Positions 26,927 through 37,590 of a stretch of DNA of 64,000 nucleotides are shown piece by piece; the stretch's first letter is position 1; each line of letters begins with the position of its first letter. The stretch is from positions 83,704-147,703 of the forward strand of contig JAJEEK010000090.1 of assembly GCA_022821065.1 (NCBI GenBank), given 5' to 3'. The translations under genes and the position numbers were made by a program. The notes beneath the pieces are model-generated. The model saw nothing but the letters and a program-made list of their open reading frames with translations, was not told the DNA's origin and ran no database searches. Source of the DNA: Candidatus Poribacteria bacterium. GTDB lineage: Bacteria > Poribacteria > WGA-4E > WGA-3G.

Positions 26927-28453
26927 TTAGACTTTAATAATTGCTTCTACAAGACTCTCTATTGTGGCTTGTTTTGCAACGACATCGACCTTCATGCCGT
27001 GTTCTATCGCCGTTTTTTGTGTTTCGGGACCGATGACTGCGATCTGAACGCTTTTTAGCAGGTCGGCAGGCGTGTGTGTTGGGAACATTTCCAAGAAATT
27101 GGTAACTGTAGAGGAGCTGGTGAAGGTGACGAAGTCGATGCTGCCATTCAAGAGGTCGGTTTCAATTGCGTCTCGCCCTTTACCGCTATCGCTTGCGACT
27201 TTGAGGGTATCGTAAAGTGGTACATCGTCAATGTGTGCGCCTCTCTCACGTAGACCCTCTGGTAGCACGGCGGATGCGATTTTAGCACGCGGTAGAAGGA
27301 TTTTCTTCCCGCAGACGCCCTCTATTTCAGCGGCGATTGTGCTTCCACGGGAGTGCGATGGCACAAAATCTGGATGGATACCGATGCTGTTGAGTGCCTC
27401 AACCGTCTTCGGTCCAACTGCACAGATTTTGGTTTCGGCAAACGCTCGTACATCTTTCCCCTGCTCTTGCAGGTGTCCATAGAAGATTTCTACGGCGTTG
27501 ACGCTTGTGAAGATAACCCAATCGTATTCGTTTATAGAGCGGACATAAGTGCTGTCAAGCTTCAGCGGACGGATCTCTATCGTCGGAAATTGGATGACCT
27601 CAGCCCCGTTTGTTTCTAAAAGACCAGCGAATTCGCTTGCTTGTGCGCGAGCACGGGTTACGAGGATCCGTTTTCCGAAGAGCGGTTTGGTGTCGAACCA
27701 TCGGAGTTGTTGGCGCAGCCGGTTCACTTCACCGACAACGATAAGTGCTGGACTTTTGAGTTGGGCTGTTTCTGCTTTTTGTGCGATATCGTCAAGTGTG
27801 CCTTGGATGACCTGTTGTTGCGATGTTGTGCCGACTCGGACTAAACTCACGGGTGTCTCTGGGTTTCTACCGTGTGCTGTTAATCGTTCTGTGATCTGTC
27901 GGAGGTGTGCAACCCCCATATAGACGACGAGTGTGTCTACGGCAGTCGCGAGCTGCTTCCAGTTGATGTTTGTGTCTGGTCGTAGTGCGGCGGAATGTCC
28001 TGTAACAAATGCGACAGATGAGGCGTATTCTCGATGCGTGACGGGGATGCCAGCGTACGCGGATGCGGCGATTGCGGAAGTGATTCCGGGAACGACCTCA
28101 AACGGGATTCCGGCTTCGGTCAGTACGACTGCTTCCTCGCCACCGCGTCCAAAGATATAGGGGTCGCCGCCTTTGAGACGGACGACAACTTTGCCTGCTT
28201 TGGCGTGTTCTATGAGCATCTGATTGAGCTCTGCTTGTCGTGTTGTTCGGACTCTCGGATCGGGCGCTTGGATTTTTTCGGTGTGTGTGGGGCAGTGTTC
28301 GAGGAGCGTGTCGTTGAGTAGGAGATCGTAGATAACGACATCTGCGCGTTGAAGGCACTCTACACCTTTGAGTGTGATGAGTTTTCTATCGCCGGGTCCT
28401 GCGCCTACGATATAGACGATACCTGTGGGTAGCGTGTTCGGGGACGGTTTCAT
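26927..28453 (-). CDS. cobA-hemD: Uroporphyrinogen-III C-methyltransferase / uroporphyrinogen-III synthase fusion
   Basis: 508 aa; SUMT: VYIVGAGPGDRKLITLKGVECLQRADVVIYDLL, VRLKGGDPYIFGRGGEE; HemD: GKRILVTRARAQASEFAGLLETNGAEVIQFPTIEI. Confidence 0.95.
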   Translation of the reverse strand: MKPSPNTLPTGIVYIVGAGPGDRKLITLKGVECLQRADVVIYDLLLNDTLLEHCPTHTEKIQAPDPRVRTTRQAELNQMLIEHAKAGKVVVRLKGGDPYIFGRGGEEAVVLTEAGIPFEVVPGITSAIAASAYAGIPVTHREYASSVAFVTGHSAALRPDTNINWKQLATAVDTLVVYMGVAHLRQITERLTAHGRNPETPVSLVRVGTTSQQQVIQGTLDDIAQKAETAQLKSPALIVVGEVNRLRQQLRWFDTKPLFGKRILVTRARAQASEFAGLLETNGAEVIQFPTIEIRPLKLDSTYVRSINEYDWVIFTSVNAVEIFYGHLQEQGKDVRAFAETKICAVGPKTVEALNSIGIHPDFVPSHSRGSTIAAEIEGVCGKKILLPRAKIASAVLPEGLRERGAHIDDVPLYDTLKVASDSGKGRDAIETDLLNGSIDFVTFTSSSTVTNFLEMFPTHTPADLLKSVQIAVIGPETQKTAIEHGMKVDVVAKQATIESLVEAIIKV

Positions 28454-29379
28454 TCTAATGCCCTTTGTGCCATCATCAACAGTTCCATTGCGCCATTGTT
28501 CTGAAGTTTTTTGGCAACAGTTTCCGCTAAGTGTAGTGCTGCGTAAGGCTGCCCGACAGCACTCTCAAAAATACGGAGTGCGCCGTCTGGGTGACAGACG
28601 GTGCTGATGAGGCGCAGTTTATCATCAACATACCTTGCGTAGGCACCAATAGGTAATTGGCATCCACCGCCGAGGGCTGCTAATAGATTTCTTTCAGCGG
28701 TCACCGCTGTGACTGTCTGTTGATCGTTCAATGGTTTGAGGAGTTTTGCGACTGCGACATCACCCTCTCGTGCTTCAATAGCGAGTGCGCCTTGCCCGGG
28801 TGCTGGTACCATGCGTTCTACCTCAAAAAATTGGGTAATAACTTCAGCTTTTCGGAGGCGGTTGATGCCTGCTGCGGCGAGGATAATTGCGTCGAGGTCA
28901 CTATCTTGTAGTTTTCGGAGGCGGGTATCAACGTTGCCGCGTATATCAACGACTTGTAGGTCGGGGCGCATACAGAGCAGTTGTGCCTTTCGACGTGGAC
29001 TTGCGGTGCCGACTTTCGCGCCGTTCAAGAGGTCTTCTAAACGTAGCCCAGTGGCGGTGATGAATACATCGCGCGGATCCTCGCGTGTTGGTATCGCTGC
29101 GATGCAGAGTCCGTCAGGCATTTCTGTTGGGAGGTCTTTCAAGCTATGGACAGCGAGGTCAATCTCGCCTTCTAAGAGCGCGATATCTATCTCTTTGGTA
29201 AAGACTCCTTTACCGAGTCCGGTTATGGAGCGTTCTGGAAAAGCGTCGCCTGTGGTTTTGATGATTTTGAACTGAACATCGAGACCCGTATAAAGGTTTT
29301 CGAGTTGCTCTTTGACGAATTGTGCCTGCCAAAGCGCGAGTTGACTACCACGTGTGCCGATTACGAGTGAGTTTTGCAT
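28450..29379 (-). CDS. hemC: Hydroxymethylbilane synthase
   Basis: 309 aa; IGTRGSQLALWQAQFVK, HSLKDLPTEMPDGL, LGGGCQLPIGAYA. Overlaps the next gene by 4 bp. Confidence 0.95.
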   Translation of the reverse strand: MQNSLVIGTRGSQLALWQAQFVKEQLENLYTGLDVQFKIIKTTGDAFPERSITGLGKGVFTKEIDIALLEGEIDLAVHSLKDLPTEMPDGLCIAAIPTREDPRDVFITATGLRLEDLLNGAKVGTASPRRKAQLLCMRPDLQVVDIRGNVDTRLRKLQDSDLDAIILAAAGINRLRKAEVITQFFEVERMVPAPGQGALAIEAREGDVAVAKLLKPLNDQQTVTAVTAERNLLAALGGGCQLPIGAYARYVDDKLRLISTVCHPDGALRIFESAVGQPYAALHLAETVAKKLQNNGAMELLMMAQRALE

Positions 29380-29430
29380 TAAAATCCCCTCTATTCTAAA
29401 GCCGTGCTGGATGAGGCACCGAACATCACC

Positions 29431-30732
29431 CTACGACTCCAAGTCTTCATCCTTAACATCCAAAACGAACAATTCTTGTAGTGCCTGGACGTATTGCCCG
29501 TGGTCGGCATCCCCATCGTTGACAGCGCAGCGGAGATTTTTCATGGGATGGTGTAGTAGTTTTTTGACAATTGCTTGTGTCATAGACGCTACGTCTGCTG
29601 CCTGCTGATCGGAGAGCGATGCTTTGTAGAAACACGCTTGTAATTCCGTATCAGCGATCTCTCGAAACTGCTGATGGAGTGCCTTAATAGTAGGATTGAC
29701 TTGAAAGATTTGTAGTTGGTTGTAGAACCGCTTCGCTTCTTCGGTTACAATCTGTTCTGCGCGTGTTGCCTCTTGTTGTCGGTCCTTGAGGTTAGAGGCG
29801 ACGACAGCTTCGAGATCATCGATGTTGTAAAGGAAGGCGTGGTCAATTTTATTCACATCGGGTTCGATGTCGCGTGGCACAGCAATATCGATGAGGAACA
29901 TATATCGGTGTCTGCGTTTCCGCATGATGTCAGCGAGGGGTTGTCGCTTGATGAGATAATCGGGGGCATTGGTGGAACTGATGACGATGTCGGCATCAAT
30001 AAGGAAGTCGAGATTGCTATCGTAAGCGAGCGGTGTGCCGTTAAATTTCTCGGCGACTTTTACGGCGCGTTCGTAGGTGCGGTTTGCGACGATGACATTA
30101 GAGACCCCGTTTGAAACGAGGTGTTTTGCCGTGAGTTCGCTCATTTCACCGGCACCGACAATTGCGACGGTTTTGCCTTCGAGTGTGTTGAAAATCTTTT
30201 TAGCGAGTTCAACAGCGGCGTAGCTAATAGAAACAGCACCGGTAGCGATGGTCGTCTCGGATCGGATACGTTTACCGACACTGAAAGCCTTGGTGAAAAG
30301 ACGGTTGAGGATTGTCCCTGCGCCGCCGGCTTCGCGTGAGGCATCGTAAGCCGCTTTGACCTGCCCCAAAATTTGGGATTCCCCAACCACCATAGAGTCG
30401 AGGCTTGTCGTCACTCTGAATAGGTGTCGGATCGACGCCAAGTTATGATGGAGATATGTCCATTTCTTGAGCGATTCGAGGCTAATCCGATGGTAGTGTG
30501 ACAGAAATTCGACCAACATTTTCGTGGCTGCGTCGTTAGAAGGCATTGAATTCGCCACGGCGTAGACCTCAACGCGGTTACAGGTCGAGAGGATCACAGC
30601 CTCTTGAACCTGAGAGTTTTCACGCAGGTGCTGGACGGCTTCAGTAAGTTGCGCTTCGGAAAACGCCAACTTTTCCCTGAATTCTATTGGGGCAACATGA
30701 TGGCTGGTTCCGATAGAGACGATTGGGTGCAT
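29431..30732 (-). CDS. hemA: Glutamyl-tRNA reductase
   Basis: MHPIVSIGTSHHVAPIEFREKLAF, ILSTCNRVEVYAV, GESQILGQVKAAY; start refined to CAT 30730-30732. Confidence 0.95.
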   Translation of the reverse strand: MHPIVSIGTSHHVAPIEFREKLAFSEAQLTEAVQHLRENSQVQEAVILSTCNRVEVYAVANSMPSNDAATKMLVEFLSHYHRISLESLKKWTYLHHNLASIRHLFRVTTSLDSMVVGESQILGQVKAAYDASREAGGAGTILNRLFTKAFSVGKRIRSETTIATGAVSISYAAVELAKKIFNTLEGKTVAIVGAGEMSELTAKHLVSNGVSNVIVANRTYERAVKVAEKFNGTPLAYDSNLDFLIDADIVISSTNAPDYLIKRQPLADIMRKRRHRYMFLIDIAVPRDIEPDVNKIDHAFLYNIDDLEAVVASNLKDRQQEATRAEQIVTEEAKRFYNQLQIFQVNPTIKALHQQFREIADTELQACFYKASLSDQQAADVASMTQAIVKKLLHHPMKNLRCAVNDGDADHGQYVQALQELFVLDVKDEDLES

Positions 30733-30784
30733 TCGTTTAACCAAAAAAATTAAAAAGGTGAAATGTTGTTTATACGCTTCGTAA

Positions 30785-30813
30785 ATTATATCATATATCA
30801 GCGATTGTGTCAA
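30785..30813 (-). promoter_or_regulatory. Consensus sigma70-like promoter for hemA
   Basis: Minus strand TTGACA-17 bp-TATAAT, perfect hexamers; ATG about 50 bp downstream. Confidence 0.75.
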
Positions 30814-30852
30814 ATTTTGCGGTAGCGATGCCGAGAGGCGTTCCGTTTTCAA

Positions 30853-31695
30853 CTACCGATATGTGTGCATACTATCCAAAAAGAGTTCTACGCCAGCATA
30901 GGTGCAGAGGACAGCACCGAACCCGATGATTGCTGCATACGCTGCCTTTCGTCCATGCCACCCCCAAAATTGCCGGAGACCGATTTGAACGACATAGATG
31001 AGCCATGTCATCAGCGTGGAGATCACTTTCACATCGAGCCACCGCCACGGAACATCTGTGATATATTGCGTCCAGAGACTACCGACAATGACCCCCATTG
31101 TAAGTAGGATCACACCGAGGATTGTACAACGGTAGCCGAGTTCGTCGGAGATACCGAGCGAAGGCAGAAGATTGTCCAATAGTGTATCCTTCTTTTTACG
31201 GATTTTCCGTTCTGTCATCAGATACATGAGTCCGAAACCGAATGCGGCGATGAACGCTGCATAAGCGAGAAAGATGAGTGTTGTGTGCGCGAGTAGCCAG
31301 TAATTGCGTAAAGGTTCCGGTAGTGCTGCGGTATGTGTCGCAAAGCTATAAGAGATGAGTATAGCGATGAATGCGACGGGCATCACGAAGCTGCCGAGTG
31401 TGCGGAGATGCGTCAAACGGACGATGATGAGATAGATCAGGGTGACTGCCCAGGCGAAGAAGGCGATGGAGTCTGTCCAGTGTGTCATCGGGAAATGCCC
31501 TTGCTGTAGCCACCAGAGCGGAATAAAGAGTGTCAGAAGAGCGAAACCGATATTTGTCGCCCAAAAAGCGATACGCTCTATCGTTGAACGGATCGCCATC
31601 GCTTCGGTGCGGTTGCCGAGTGCCAGCGAAAGGGTCTGAAAGATACCGGCTGCTAAGTATATTAGGAGTGTTAGAAGAAATAGAAAATTAATCAT
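30853..31695 (-). CDS. Cytochrome c assembly (CcsA/HemX-like) membrane protein
   Basis: 280 aa; LRNYWLLAHTTLIFLAYAAFIAAFGFGLMYLM ... GSLWTQYITDVPWRWLDVKVISTLMTWLIY. Confidence 0.85.
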   Translation of the reverse strand: MINFLFLLTLLIYLAAGIFQTLSLALGNRTEAMAIRSTIERIAFWATNIGFALLTLFIPLWWLQQGHFPMTHWTDSIAFFAWAVTLIYLIIVRLTHLRTLGSFVMPVAFIAILISYSFATHTAALPEPLRNYWLLAHTTLIFLAYAAFIAAFGFGLMYLMTERKIRKKKDTLLDNLLPSLGISDELGYRCTILGVILLTMGVIVGSLWTQYITDVPWRWLDVKVISTLMTWLIYVVQIGLRQFWGWHGRKAAYAAIIGFGAVLCTYAGVELFLDSMHTYR

Positions 31696-31828
31696 ATTTT
31701 TAACTATCGGGTTTCCGCTCGGTTTTGTCCGTTGTCCAAAACTGGTTTCCGATTAAATAGAACGCTAAAGGAACCCTGAAACGTTTTAGATTTGCTGGCA
31801 TAGTTGGCTTGCCTCACCAATAGCGTAC

Positions 31829-33004
31829 CTACCAGTTCTGCTTTCTATTTCCGCTATGTGCCGCTAACAGAGCTGTAGTAAAGGTGTTGGCGCGTTCGAG
31901 ATTATCACTCCGAATCCAGTTGAAAAGGCATTCAGCAGAACATTCAGGATTTGTGAATCGAAAACAACACGTCTGCGGTTCTGGACTCTCCGGTTTAACG
32001 GTGTCAATGAGCGTATCGAAAAATTCGGCCCGTTTTTTTGAAGTCGGAAAAGCCTTTAGGACTTCTGGGCGGAGCGTTCCGAGGAATTCAATAAATGCAC
32101 CGTAGCCGTTGTTTTCAAACTGGTTTGTGAGTTGTTTATGTAGGATCCTCGCTTTATGGATGTCGCTACTTTTTCGGGATGATACGCTAATTATCAGATT
32201 GTCATCTATTACGAGATTCGGGGTGAAATATATGCCTGCGCTCGGTTTGTCAAGGTATTCGGAAATGAACCCACTTTCACCTTTAGAAACTGTGTTCACC
32301 ATGGATACATTGTCAGCAACGACAAGGAAAGCGTCTTTAAGGTGATGGGATTTTAGTTTATGGGGTGCTATGTGGACGACAGCTGCGCCACATCGGTTTA
32401 ATAGCGAGATACGACGTTCAATCTCTGGTGTCTTTTGTTGGCATAAGATGATACATGTGCGACCTTCCAACAGAAAATAGACCGGATAGGGTAGACCTTG
32501 ATTCTCAATCGGTACGGGTTTCCCATCTTCGTATCCGAGTGTATATAGAGAAGATGCGTGCAAGACTTTTTCAAAGTGTTCACGGATGCGGCGGCTCGTT
32601 GCCGGACTTTTTCCGCTTGTAGATATGCTGAGCATCAGTTCGCCGTCTGTTACGACAGAGGCAGCGGCGAAAGTGCATTGCGGGATAACGTCAACAACAT
32701 TGACCAATCGGATTTTGTTTTTCTCGTGCGCTTCTCTGAAAACGGCGGTGTTAATATGGGTGAAGTCGGTTGCGGCGCAGACGAGAAAATAGCCGTTTGT
32801 ATCGCCTGCCTTCACCTGTCTTTTGTGCCAGCGAATTGTGCCGCTATGTGCGAGGAACGCCACTAATTCCGTTGCGTCTGGACTGATGACGGTAACATCG
32901 CCGCCGCTGATGAGCATAGCGACGACTTTCCGTTCCGCAACGGTGCCGCCGCCGATAACGAGACATTTCTGGTCTTGAAGGTTTATGTATGCTGGATAGA
33001 ACAT
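31829..33004 (-). CDS. Precorrin-2 dehydrogenase/siroheme synthase-like protein with internal duplication
   Basis: 391 aa; domain 1 YPAYINLQDQKCLVIGGGTVAERKVVAMLISGGDVTVISPDA...LMLSISTSGKSPATSRRIREHFEK; domain 2 YPVYFLLEGRTCIILCQQKTPEIERRISLLNRCGAAVVHIAPH...LIISVSSRKSSDIHKARILHKQL. Confidence 0.88.
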   Translation of the reverse strand: MFYPAYINLQDQKCLVIGGGTVAERKVVAMLISGGDVTVISPDATELVAFLAHSGTIRWHKRQVKAGDTNGYFLVCAATDFTHINTAVFREAHEKNKIRLVNVVDVIPQCTFAAASVVTDGELMLSISTSGKSPATSRRIREHFEKVLHASSLYTLGYEDGKPVPIENQGLPYPVYFLLEGRTCIILCQQKTPEIERRISLLNRCGAAVVHIAPHKLKSHHLKDAFLVVADNVSMVNTVSKGESGFISEYLDKPSAGIYFTPNLVIDDNLIISVSSRKSSDIHKARILHKQLTNQFENNGYGAFIEFLGTLRPEVLKAFPTSKKRAEFFDTLIDTVKPESPEPQTCCFRFTNPECSAECLFNWIRSDNLERANTFTTALLAAHSGNRKQNW

Positions 33005-33007
33005 ATT

Positions 33008-33190
33008 ATAGTTATCGGTTGTCAGTACGGTTTTCTGCGAAAACCTTTCGGTTAATAGTTTTCAGTTACCAGTACGCAGTACACAGTTAAAGAGGTATAT
33101 TGTAGTCGGAATATGAAGGTAACAGCCACAAAGTATTAACTGAAAACTGTGTACTGTTAACTGTTAACCGGTCCCCTGACAACTGACAGC
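33008..33190. repeat. Heptamer-like CAGTTxT repeat block with two inverted arms
   Basis: gttatcggttgtcagtacggttttctgcgaaaacctttcggttaatagttttcagttaccagtacgcagtacacagtt ... ttaactgaaaactgtgtactgttaactgttaacc. Confidence 0.65.
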
Positions 33191-33196
33191 CACTCC

Positions 33197-34180
33197 TTAT
33201 GACTCGCGTGAGACGACGTAGTCTGCAAGTCGCTTGAGAGCGATGCGGGCGGGTGTCTCTGGTAAGACGGATAGTGCTGCTTTTGCGCGGTCAGCGTAGC
33301 TTTGTGCGACTTTTAGACAGTGTGCTTCAACACCATACCGTTGGAATAGTGCCTCAACGAAGGTGATCGCCTCTGCTTCATCTGTATTCGGATTCAGGAC
33401 TTTTTCGAGGGTCTGCTTTTCATGATCATTGCAGACCGACCTGGCGTAGATGATCGGAAAAGTAAGTTTTCCCTCTCGGAGGTCCCCGAATGCGTTTTTC
33501 CCTAATTTGTCAGCATCTTCTGTGAAGTCGAGTACATCATCGACAATTTGGAAAGCGGTTCCGATTTGTTGTCCGTAGGTTGTGAGAGCCTCAACCTGCT
33601 GTGTGTCTGTTGGGTTTCCGAGGTGTGCGCCGAGCGTGCAGGAGGCGGCGATCAGTTTACCGGTTTTGAAGCTGATAATTTTGAGGTACTGGTCTTCGGA
33701 GATGTCAAAATCGCCGCTCTTGTATGCGTGGATGACTTCACCTTCGCACATCGCCTGCGTGGTATCTGCGAGGATCGCCATTGCTGGGTCATCTGCTCGG
33801 CGTGCGACGAGCATGGAGAGGACGCGCGCGTGGAGGTAATCACCGACGAGAACGGCGACTTTATTCCCCCACTTCGTCTGTAATGTCTCACGTCCACGGC
33901 GGATCGCGGCTTCATCGAGTACATCGTCGTGAACGAGCGATGCGACGTGGATGAGTTCGACGACAGCGGCGAGCGTGTGTGCGTCGCTGCCTGTGTATCC
34001 ACAGACTTTGGCGGAAAGTACGACGAGGATCGGACGGAGTCGTTTGCCGCCCCCTTCTACGACATGTTGGACTGCCATATCGACAAAACTGTATTCACTC
34101 GCTGTCTGTTCGGTGAGTTTCGCCTCAACGGCAGTGAGATCATCGGCAATCAATTCAACGATTTGCTTAAAGCTGGACAT
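33197..34180 (-). CDS. Polyprenyl synthetase (octaprenyl-diphosphate synthase type)
   Basis: 327 aa; GGGKRLRPILVVLSA, LVHDDVLDEAAIRRG, FQIVDDVLDF. Confidence 0.93.
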   Translation of the reverse strand: MSSFKQIVELIADDLTAVEAKLTEQTASEYSFVDMAVQHVVEGGGKRLRPILVVLSAKVCGYTGSDAHTLAAVVELIHVASLVHDDVLDEAAIRRGRETLQTKWGNKVAVLVGDYLHARVLSMLVARRADDPAMAILADTTQAMCEGEVIHAYKSGDFDISEDQYLKIISFKTGKLIAASCTLGAHLGNPTDTQQVEALTTYGQQIGTAFQIVDDVLDFTEDADKLGKNAFGDLREGKLTFPIIYARSVCNDHEKQTLEKVLNPNTDEAEAITFVEALFQRYGVEAHCLKVAQSYADRAKAALSVLPETPARIALKRLADYVVSRES

Positions 34181-34186
34181 AATGTA

Positions 34187-34312
34187 GTAGTTTTCAGTTA
34201 TCAGTTTTCAGTCGTCATTCAAGAGGTTCCTCGTGGTTTCGAGAGAAATAGCAACCGCCACAGGAGATTAACTGATAACCGAAAACTGATAACTTTTCCT
34301 CTGATAACTGTT
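34187..34312. repeat. Second CAGTTxT repeat block with inverted arms
   Basis: agttttcagttatcagttttcagtcgtc ... aactgataaccgaaaactgataact. Confidence 0.6.
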
Positions 34313-35627
34313 AAGAGAGATTCGCGAGTACCTGTGTTGCGGCTTGAACGGTTTTGTTGATGTCATCCTCGGAATGGACTAATGAGACGAAACCTGCCTC
34401 AAATTGTGAGGGTGCGACATAGACCCCGCGCTCGGCGAGTCCCCAGAAATATTTCCTGAATCGTTCGGTATCTGCTGTGCGTGCGCCGTCAGCATCGGTA
34501 ACGGTTTCCGGTGTGAAGTAGAGCATCAACATTGAACCGACGCGGCTATGCCAAGCGTCAACGCCGTGTTTTTGGGTTGCTTCAGCGAGTCCATCTGCGA
34601 GTGCGGCGGCGCGACTTTCGAGTTGTTCATACACACCGGGTTCAGCGAGTTTTTTCAGCGTTGTTATGCCAGCGGTAACGGCTAAAGGGTTCCCGGACAG
34701 GGTTCCCGCTTGATAGACATCGCCTTCTGGTGCGACACACTGCATGATCTCCTGTTTTCCACCATACGCGCCGACGGGTAGCCCGCCTCCGATAATTTTT
34801 CCGAGACAGGTCATATCGGGTGTGACGTTATAGCGGGTTTGTGCGCCGCCGTACGCCACCCGGAATCCGGTGATAACTTCGTCGAAGATGAGAACGACCC
34901 CGTGCTGTTGGGTAATTTCACGGATTTCGTTGAGGTATCCGTCTTGTGGTGGGACGATCCCCATATTTCCCATAATCGGTTCGAGGATGAGGCATGCGAT
35001 TTCGTCTGGATTGGCTTCTATTGCTTCTCGAACAGCGTCGGTGTTGTTGAAAGGGACAGTGAGTGTATTGCGTGCGAAATCTTCGGGGACACCGCCACTA
35101 TCGGAGAGTCCGAAAGTTGCGACTCCTGAACCGGCTTTCGCCAGCAGATAATCAACATGTCCGTGATAGCACCCATCAATCTTGAGGATTTTATCTCGAC
35201 CGGTATATCCGCGGGCGACGCGAATTGCGCTCATTGTTGCTTCGGTTCCGGAATTGACGAGGCGTACGCGTTCGATTGAAGGTACAGCGTTGACGATGAT
35301 TTCGGCGAGTTCTGTTTCGAGAGTTGTGGGTGCGCCGAAACTGGTGCCGTGTGCTGCGGTTGCGCTGATAGCGTCTACAACGCTTGGGTGTGCGTGTCCC
35401 AAGACTAAGGGTCCCCAAGAGGCGACGTAATCAATATATTCGTTTCCGTCGATATCGTATATTTTTGAACCTTCGCCGCGTGCGATGAAACGCGGATGCC
35501 CGTCGACTTTGCTGAAATTTCGGACGGGACTGTTGACCCCTCCGGGGATAAACTGTTGCGCTTTTTGCCATGCAGCCAAGGATTTACGACTCTCCAAAGT
35601 GTTTCCTCCAAAATTTTTTATACCCAT
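34311..35627 (-). CDS. hemL: Glutamate-1-semialdehyde 2,1-aminomutase
   Basis: 438 aa; [50 protein letters not shown]. Confidence 0.95.
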   Translation of the reverse strand: MGIKNFGGNTLESRKSLAAWQKAQQFIPGGVNSPVRNFSKVDGHPRFIARGEGSKIYDIDGNEYIDYVASWGPLVLGHAHPSVVDAISATAAHGTSFGAPTTLETELAEIIVNAVPSIERVRLVNSGTEATMSAIRVARGYTGRDKILKIDGCYHGHVDYLLAKAGSGVATFGLSDSGGVPEDFARNTLTVPFNNTDAVREAIEANPDEIACLILEPIMGNMGIVPPQDGYLNEIREITQQHGVVLIFDEVITGFRVAYGGAQTRYNVTPDMTCLGKIIGGGLPVGAYGGKQEIMQCVAPEGDVYQAGTLSGNPLAVTAGITTLKKLAEPGVYEQLESRAAALADGLAEATQKHGVDAWHSRVGSMLMLYFTPETVTDADGARTADTERFRKYFWGLAERGVYVAPSQFEAGFVSLVHSEDDINKTVQAATQVLANLS

Positions 35628-35628
35628 G

Positions 35629-36600
35629 TTATATCCATTCTACAACGGATTTTGCGAAATAGGTTAGAATCATATCTGCGCCTGCGCGCTTGATGCTGGT
35701 TAATGTTTCGAGTGCGACCCGTTCTTCATCAATCCATCCGTTTTGTGCGGCTGCCTTAATCATAGCGTATTCACCGCTGACGTTATAGGCGGCGACAGGC
35801 ACCTGAAATTCTGTTTTGACGCGATGGATAACATCGAGATAGGCGAGTGCGGGTTTCACCATGAGGATATCCGCGCCCTCTTGGATATCCAAGGCGACTT
35901 CCCGTAATGCTTCTTCGGCGTTCGCTGGGTCCATCTGATAGGAGCGGCGGTCGCCGAACTGTGGTGCGGACTCCGCGGCTTCGCGAAAGGGCCCGTAAAA
36001 GGCGGAAGCGTATTTAGCGGCGTACGCCATGATCGGTATATTCTTGTACCCGTTTTCGTCGAGTGCGTTGCGAATTGCACCGACGCGGCCGTCCATCATA
36101 TCTGAGGGTGCGATGACATCGGCACCGGCGCGTGCGTGTGAGAGGCTTTCTTTAACGAGCAATTCCAGTGTCGGGTCGTTTTGGACTTCGTTGGCTTCAA
36201 TGACGCCGCAGTGTCCGTGATCGGTATATTCACAGAGGCAGACATCTGTGATTACCAGCAGGTCCGGCACGGTATCTTTGATGGCGCGAACCGCCTGCTG
36301 AATGACCCCGTCTTCGGCATAAGCCTCAGTGCCGAGTGGATCTTTCGACGCTGGAATACCGAACAGAATTGTTCCTGGAATGCCGAGTGTAGCGAGTTCT
36401 TTCGCGGCAACGACGAGTCTGTCAACCGAGTACTGATAGCATCCTGGCATTGCTGAAATTTCGGTTGCTGTATCGTTTCCGTGAATGACGAACATCGGAT
36501 AGATGAGGTCATCGACGGAGAGAGCTGTTTCGCGAACGAGTCGTCGCAGGTTTTCGTTTGCGCGTAGCCGCCTTGGACGGTAGACAGGAAAAGTGCTCAT
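35629..36600 (-). CDS. hemB: Porphobilinogen synthase
   Basis: 323 aa; [50 protein letters not shown]-type motif, [12 protein letters not shown]. Confidence 0.95.
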   Translation of the reverse strand: MSTFPVYRPRRLRANENLRRLVRETALSVDDLIYPMFVIHGNDTATEISAMPGCYQYSVDRLVVAAKELATLGIPGTILFGIPASKDPLGTEAYAEDGVIQQAVRAIKDTVPDLLVITDVCLCEYTDHGHCGVIEANEVQNDPTLELLVKESLSHARAGADVIAPSDMMDGRVGAIRNALDENGYKNIPIMAYAAKYASAFYGPFREAAESAPQFGDRRSYQMDPANAEEALREVALDIQEGADILMVKPALAYLDVIHRVKTEFQVPVAAYNVSGEYAMIKAAAQNGWIDEERVALETLTSIKRAGADMILTYFAKSVVEWI

Positions 36601-37523
36601 TCGGCCTCCGAAGGCGAACCTTTGATTTCGTAGTTCGTGAGTTCCAGTGTTTTCTCTCCTTGGGGTGGCAACCCGATTTCTGCTCTTGCTTCATCGGATT
36701 CGGGGTGTTCGTGCCTGAATTTGACGATCCCGACGTTTGGTGCTAACCAGAGGGTTGTTATGGTGGATGCTTCCCGTTCTTCGGGTTCTTGCTGTTGTGC
36801 TCCGGGTACGGAGAACGCCATTTCCGTTGTTTCGTTCGTCTGGTATTCGATGATCAGACAATCTTCAAATGTGCCAGCAGGCGTATCAACAGTCTCTGTG
36901 TCAGTGACTTTCCCGATCTCTGTAACGGTGCTGTACGTTGTGATAGTTGGTGCGCCGCCTGGGATTTCTATCGGTGCGCCTTGAATGTTGATTGTGAGGG
37001 TCAACGTTGCACTTAACTCAAGTGCTGTCCATTCTTCATTGAAGGTTGCGGGTGTTGGTAGCAGATAGAAATAGTCTTGCGATTCTGCCTCGAAATTGTA
37101 GTCAATATCCATAGAGATGGGTGCGCCTTCTGGGATTTCTGCCAGCATCTGTTCCCGCAGGATGGGGAGTACCTCGTCCATCTCTTGCATCGTGTGTGCT
37201 TTAAGTGCATTTTCGATTTCAGTGCCAGCAAAGAACGCCACCCAATCGTCTCCGACCTGATAGTAGTAAGGTTGAACGTAATACTCAAAGTCTGCCCAGT
37301 TTTCTAAGGCAGGTTCATAACTGAACGCCCGATAGGTTTCCCCGTCAATATTTTCAGGTTCTATGGCGTAGCGTGTTAATTCGTTGCCGTCTTGGTCTTC
37401 ATAGGTCCAGTAGCTGCCTGGGGTGCCGGGGAAATAGTAGTTTGCCCACTCGTTTCCTACGGACACTGCGCTGAAGCTCAACACGAGTATTAGAACGATA
37501 ACGAATTGGATTCTTTTTAACAT
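36597..37523 (-). CDS. Secreted hypothetical protein, paralogue of 37591..38490
   Basis: 308 aa; signal peptide; [39 protein letters not shown]...; ends [20 protein letters not shown]. Confidence 0.8.
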   Translation of the reverse strand: MLKRIQFVIVLILVLSFSAVSVGNEWANYYFPGTPGSYWTYEDQDGNELTRYAIEPENIDGETYRAFSYEPALENWADFEYYVQPYYYQVGDDWVAFFAGTEIENALKAHTMQEMDEVLPILREQMLAEIPEGAPISMDIDYNFEAESQDYFYLLPTPATFNEEWTALELSATLTLTINIQGAPIEIPGGAPTITTYSTVTEIGKVTDTETVDTPAGTFEDCLIIEYQTNETTEMAFSVPGAQQQEPEEREASTITTLWLAPNVGIVKFRHEHPESDEARAEIGLPPQGEKTLELTNYEIKGSPSEAE

Positions 37524-37590
37524 GGTAGGTTCCTTTTGGGCTCTCAGTGCGACTTGAAAATCGCCGAAAGCATCTGTTCACAGGACGGGA

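Noticed and set aside
28736-29275. 179-aa plus-strand ORF
   Set aside because: Antisense to hemC.
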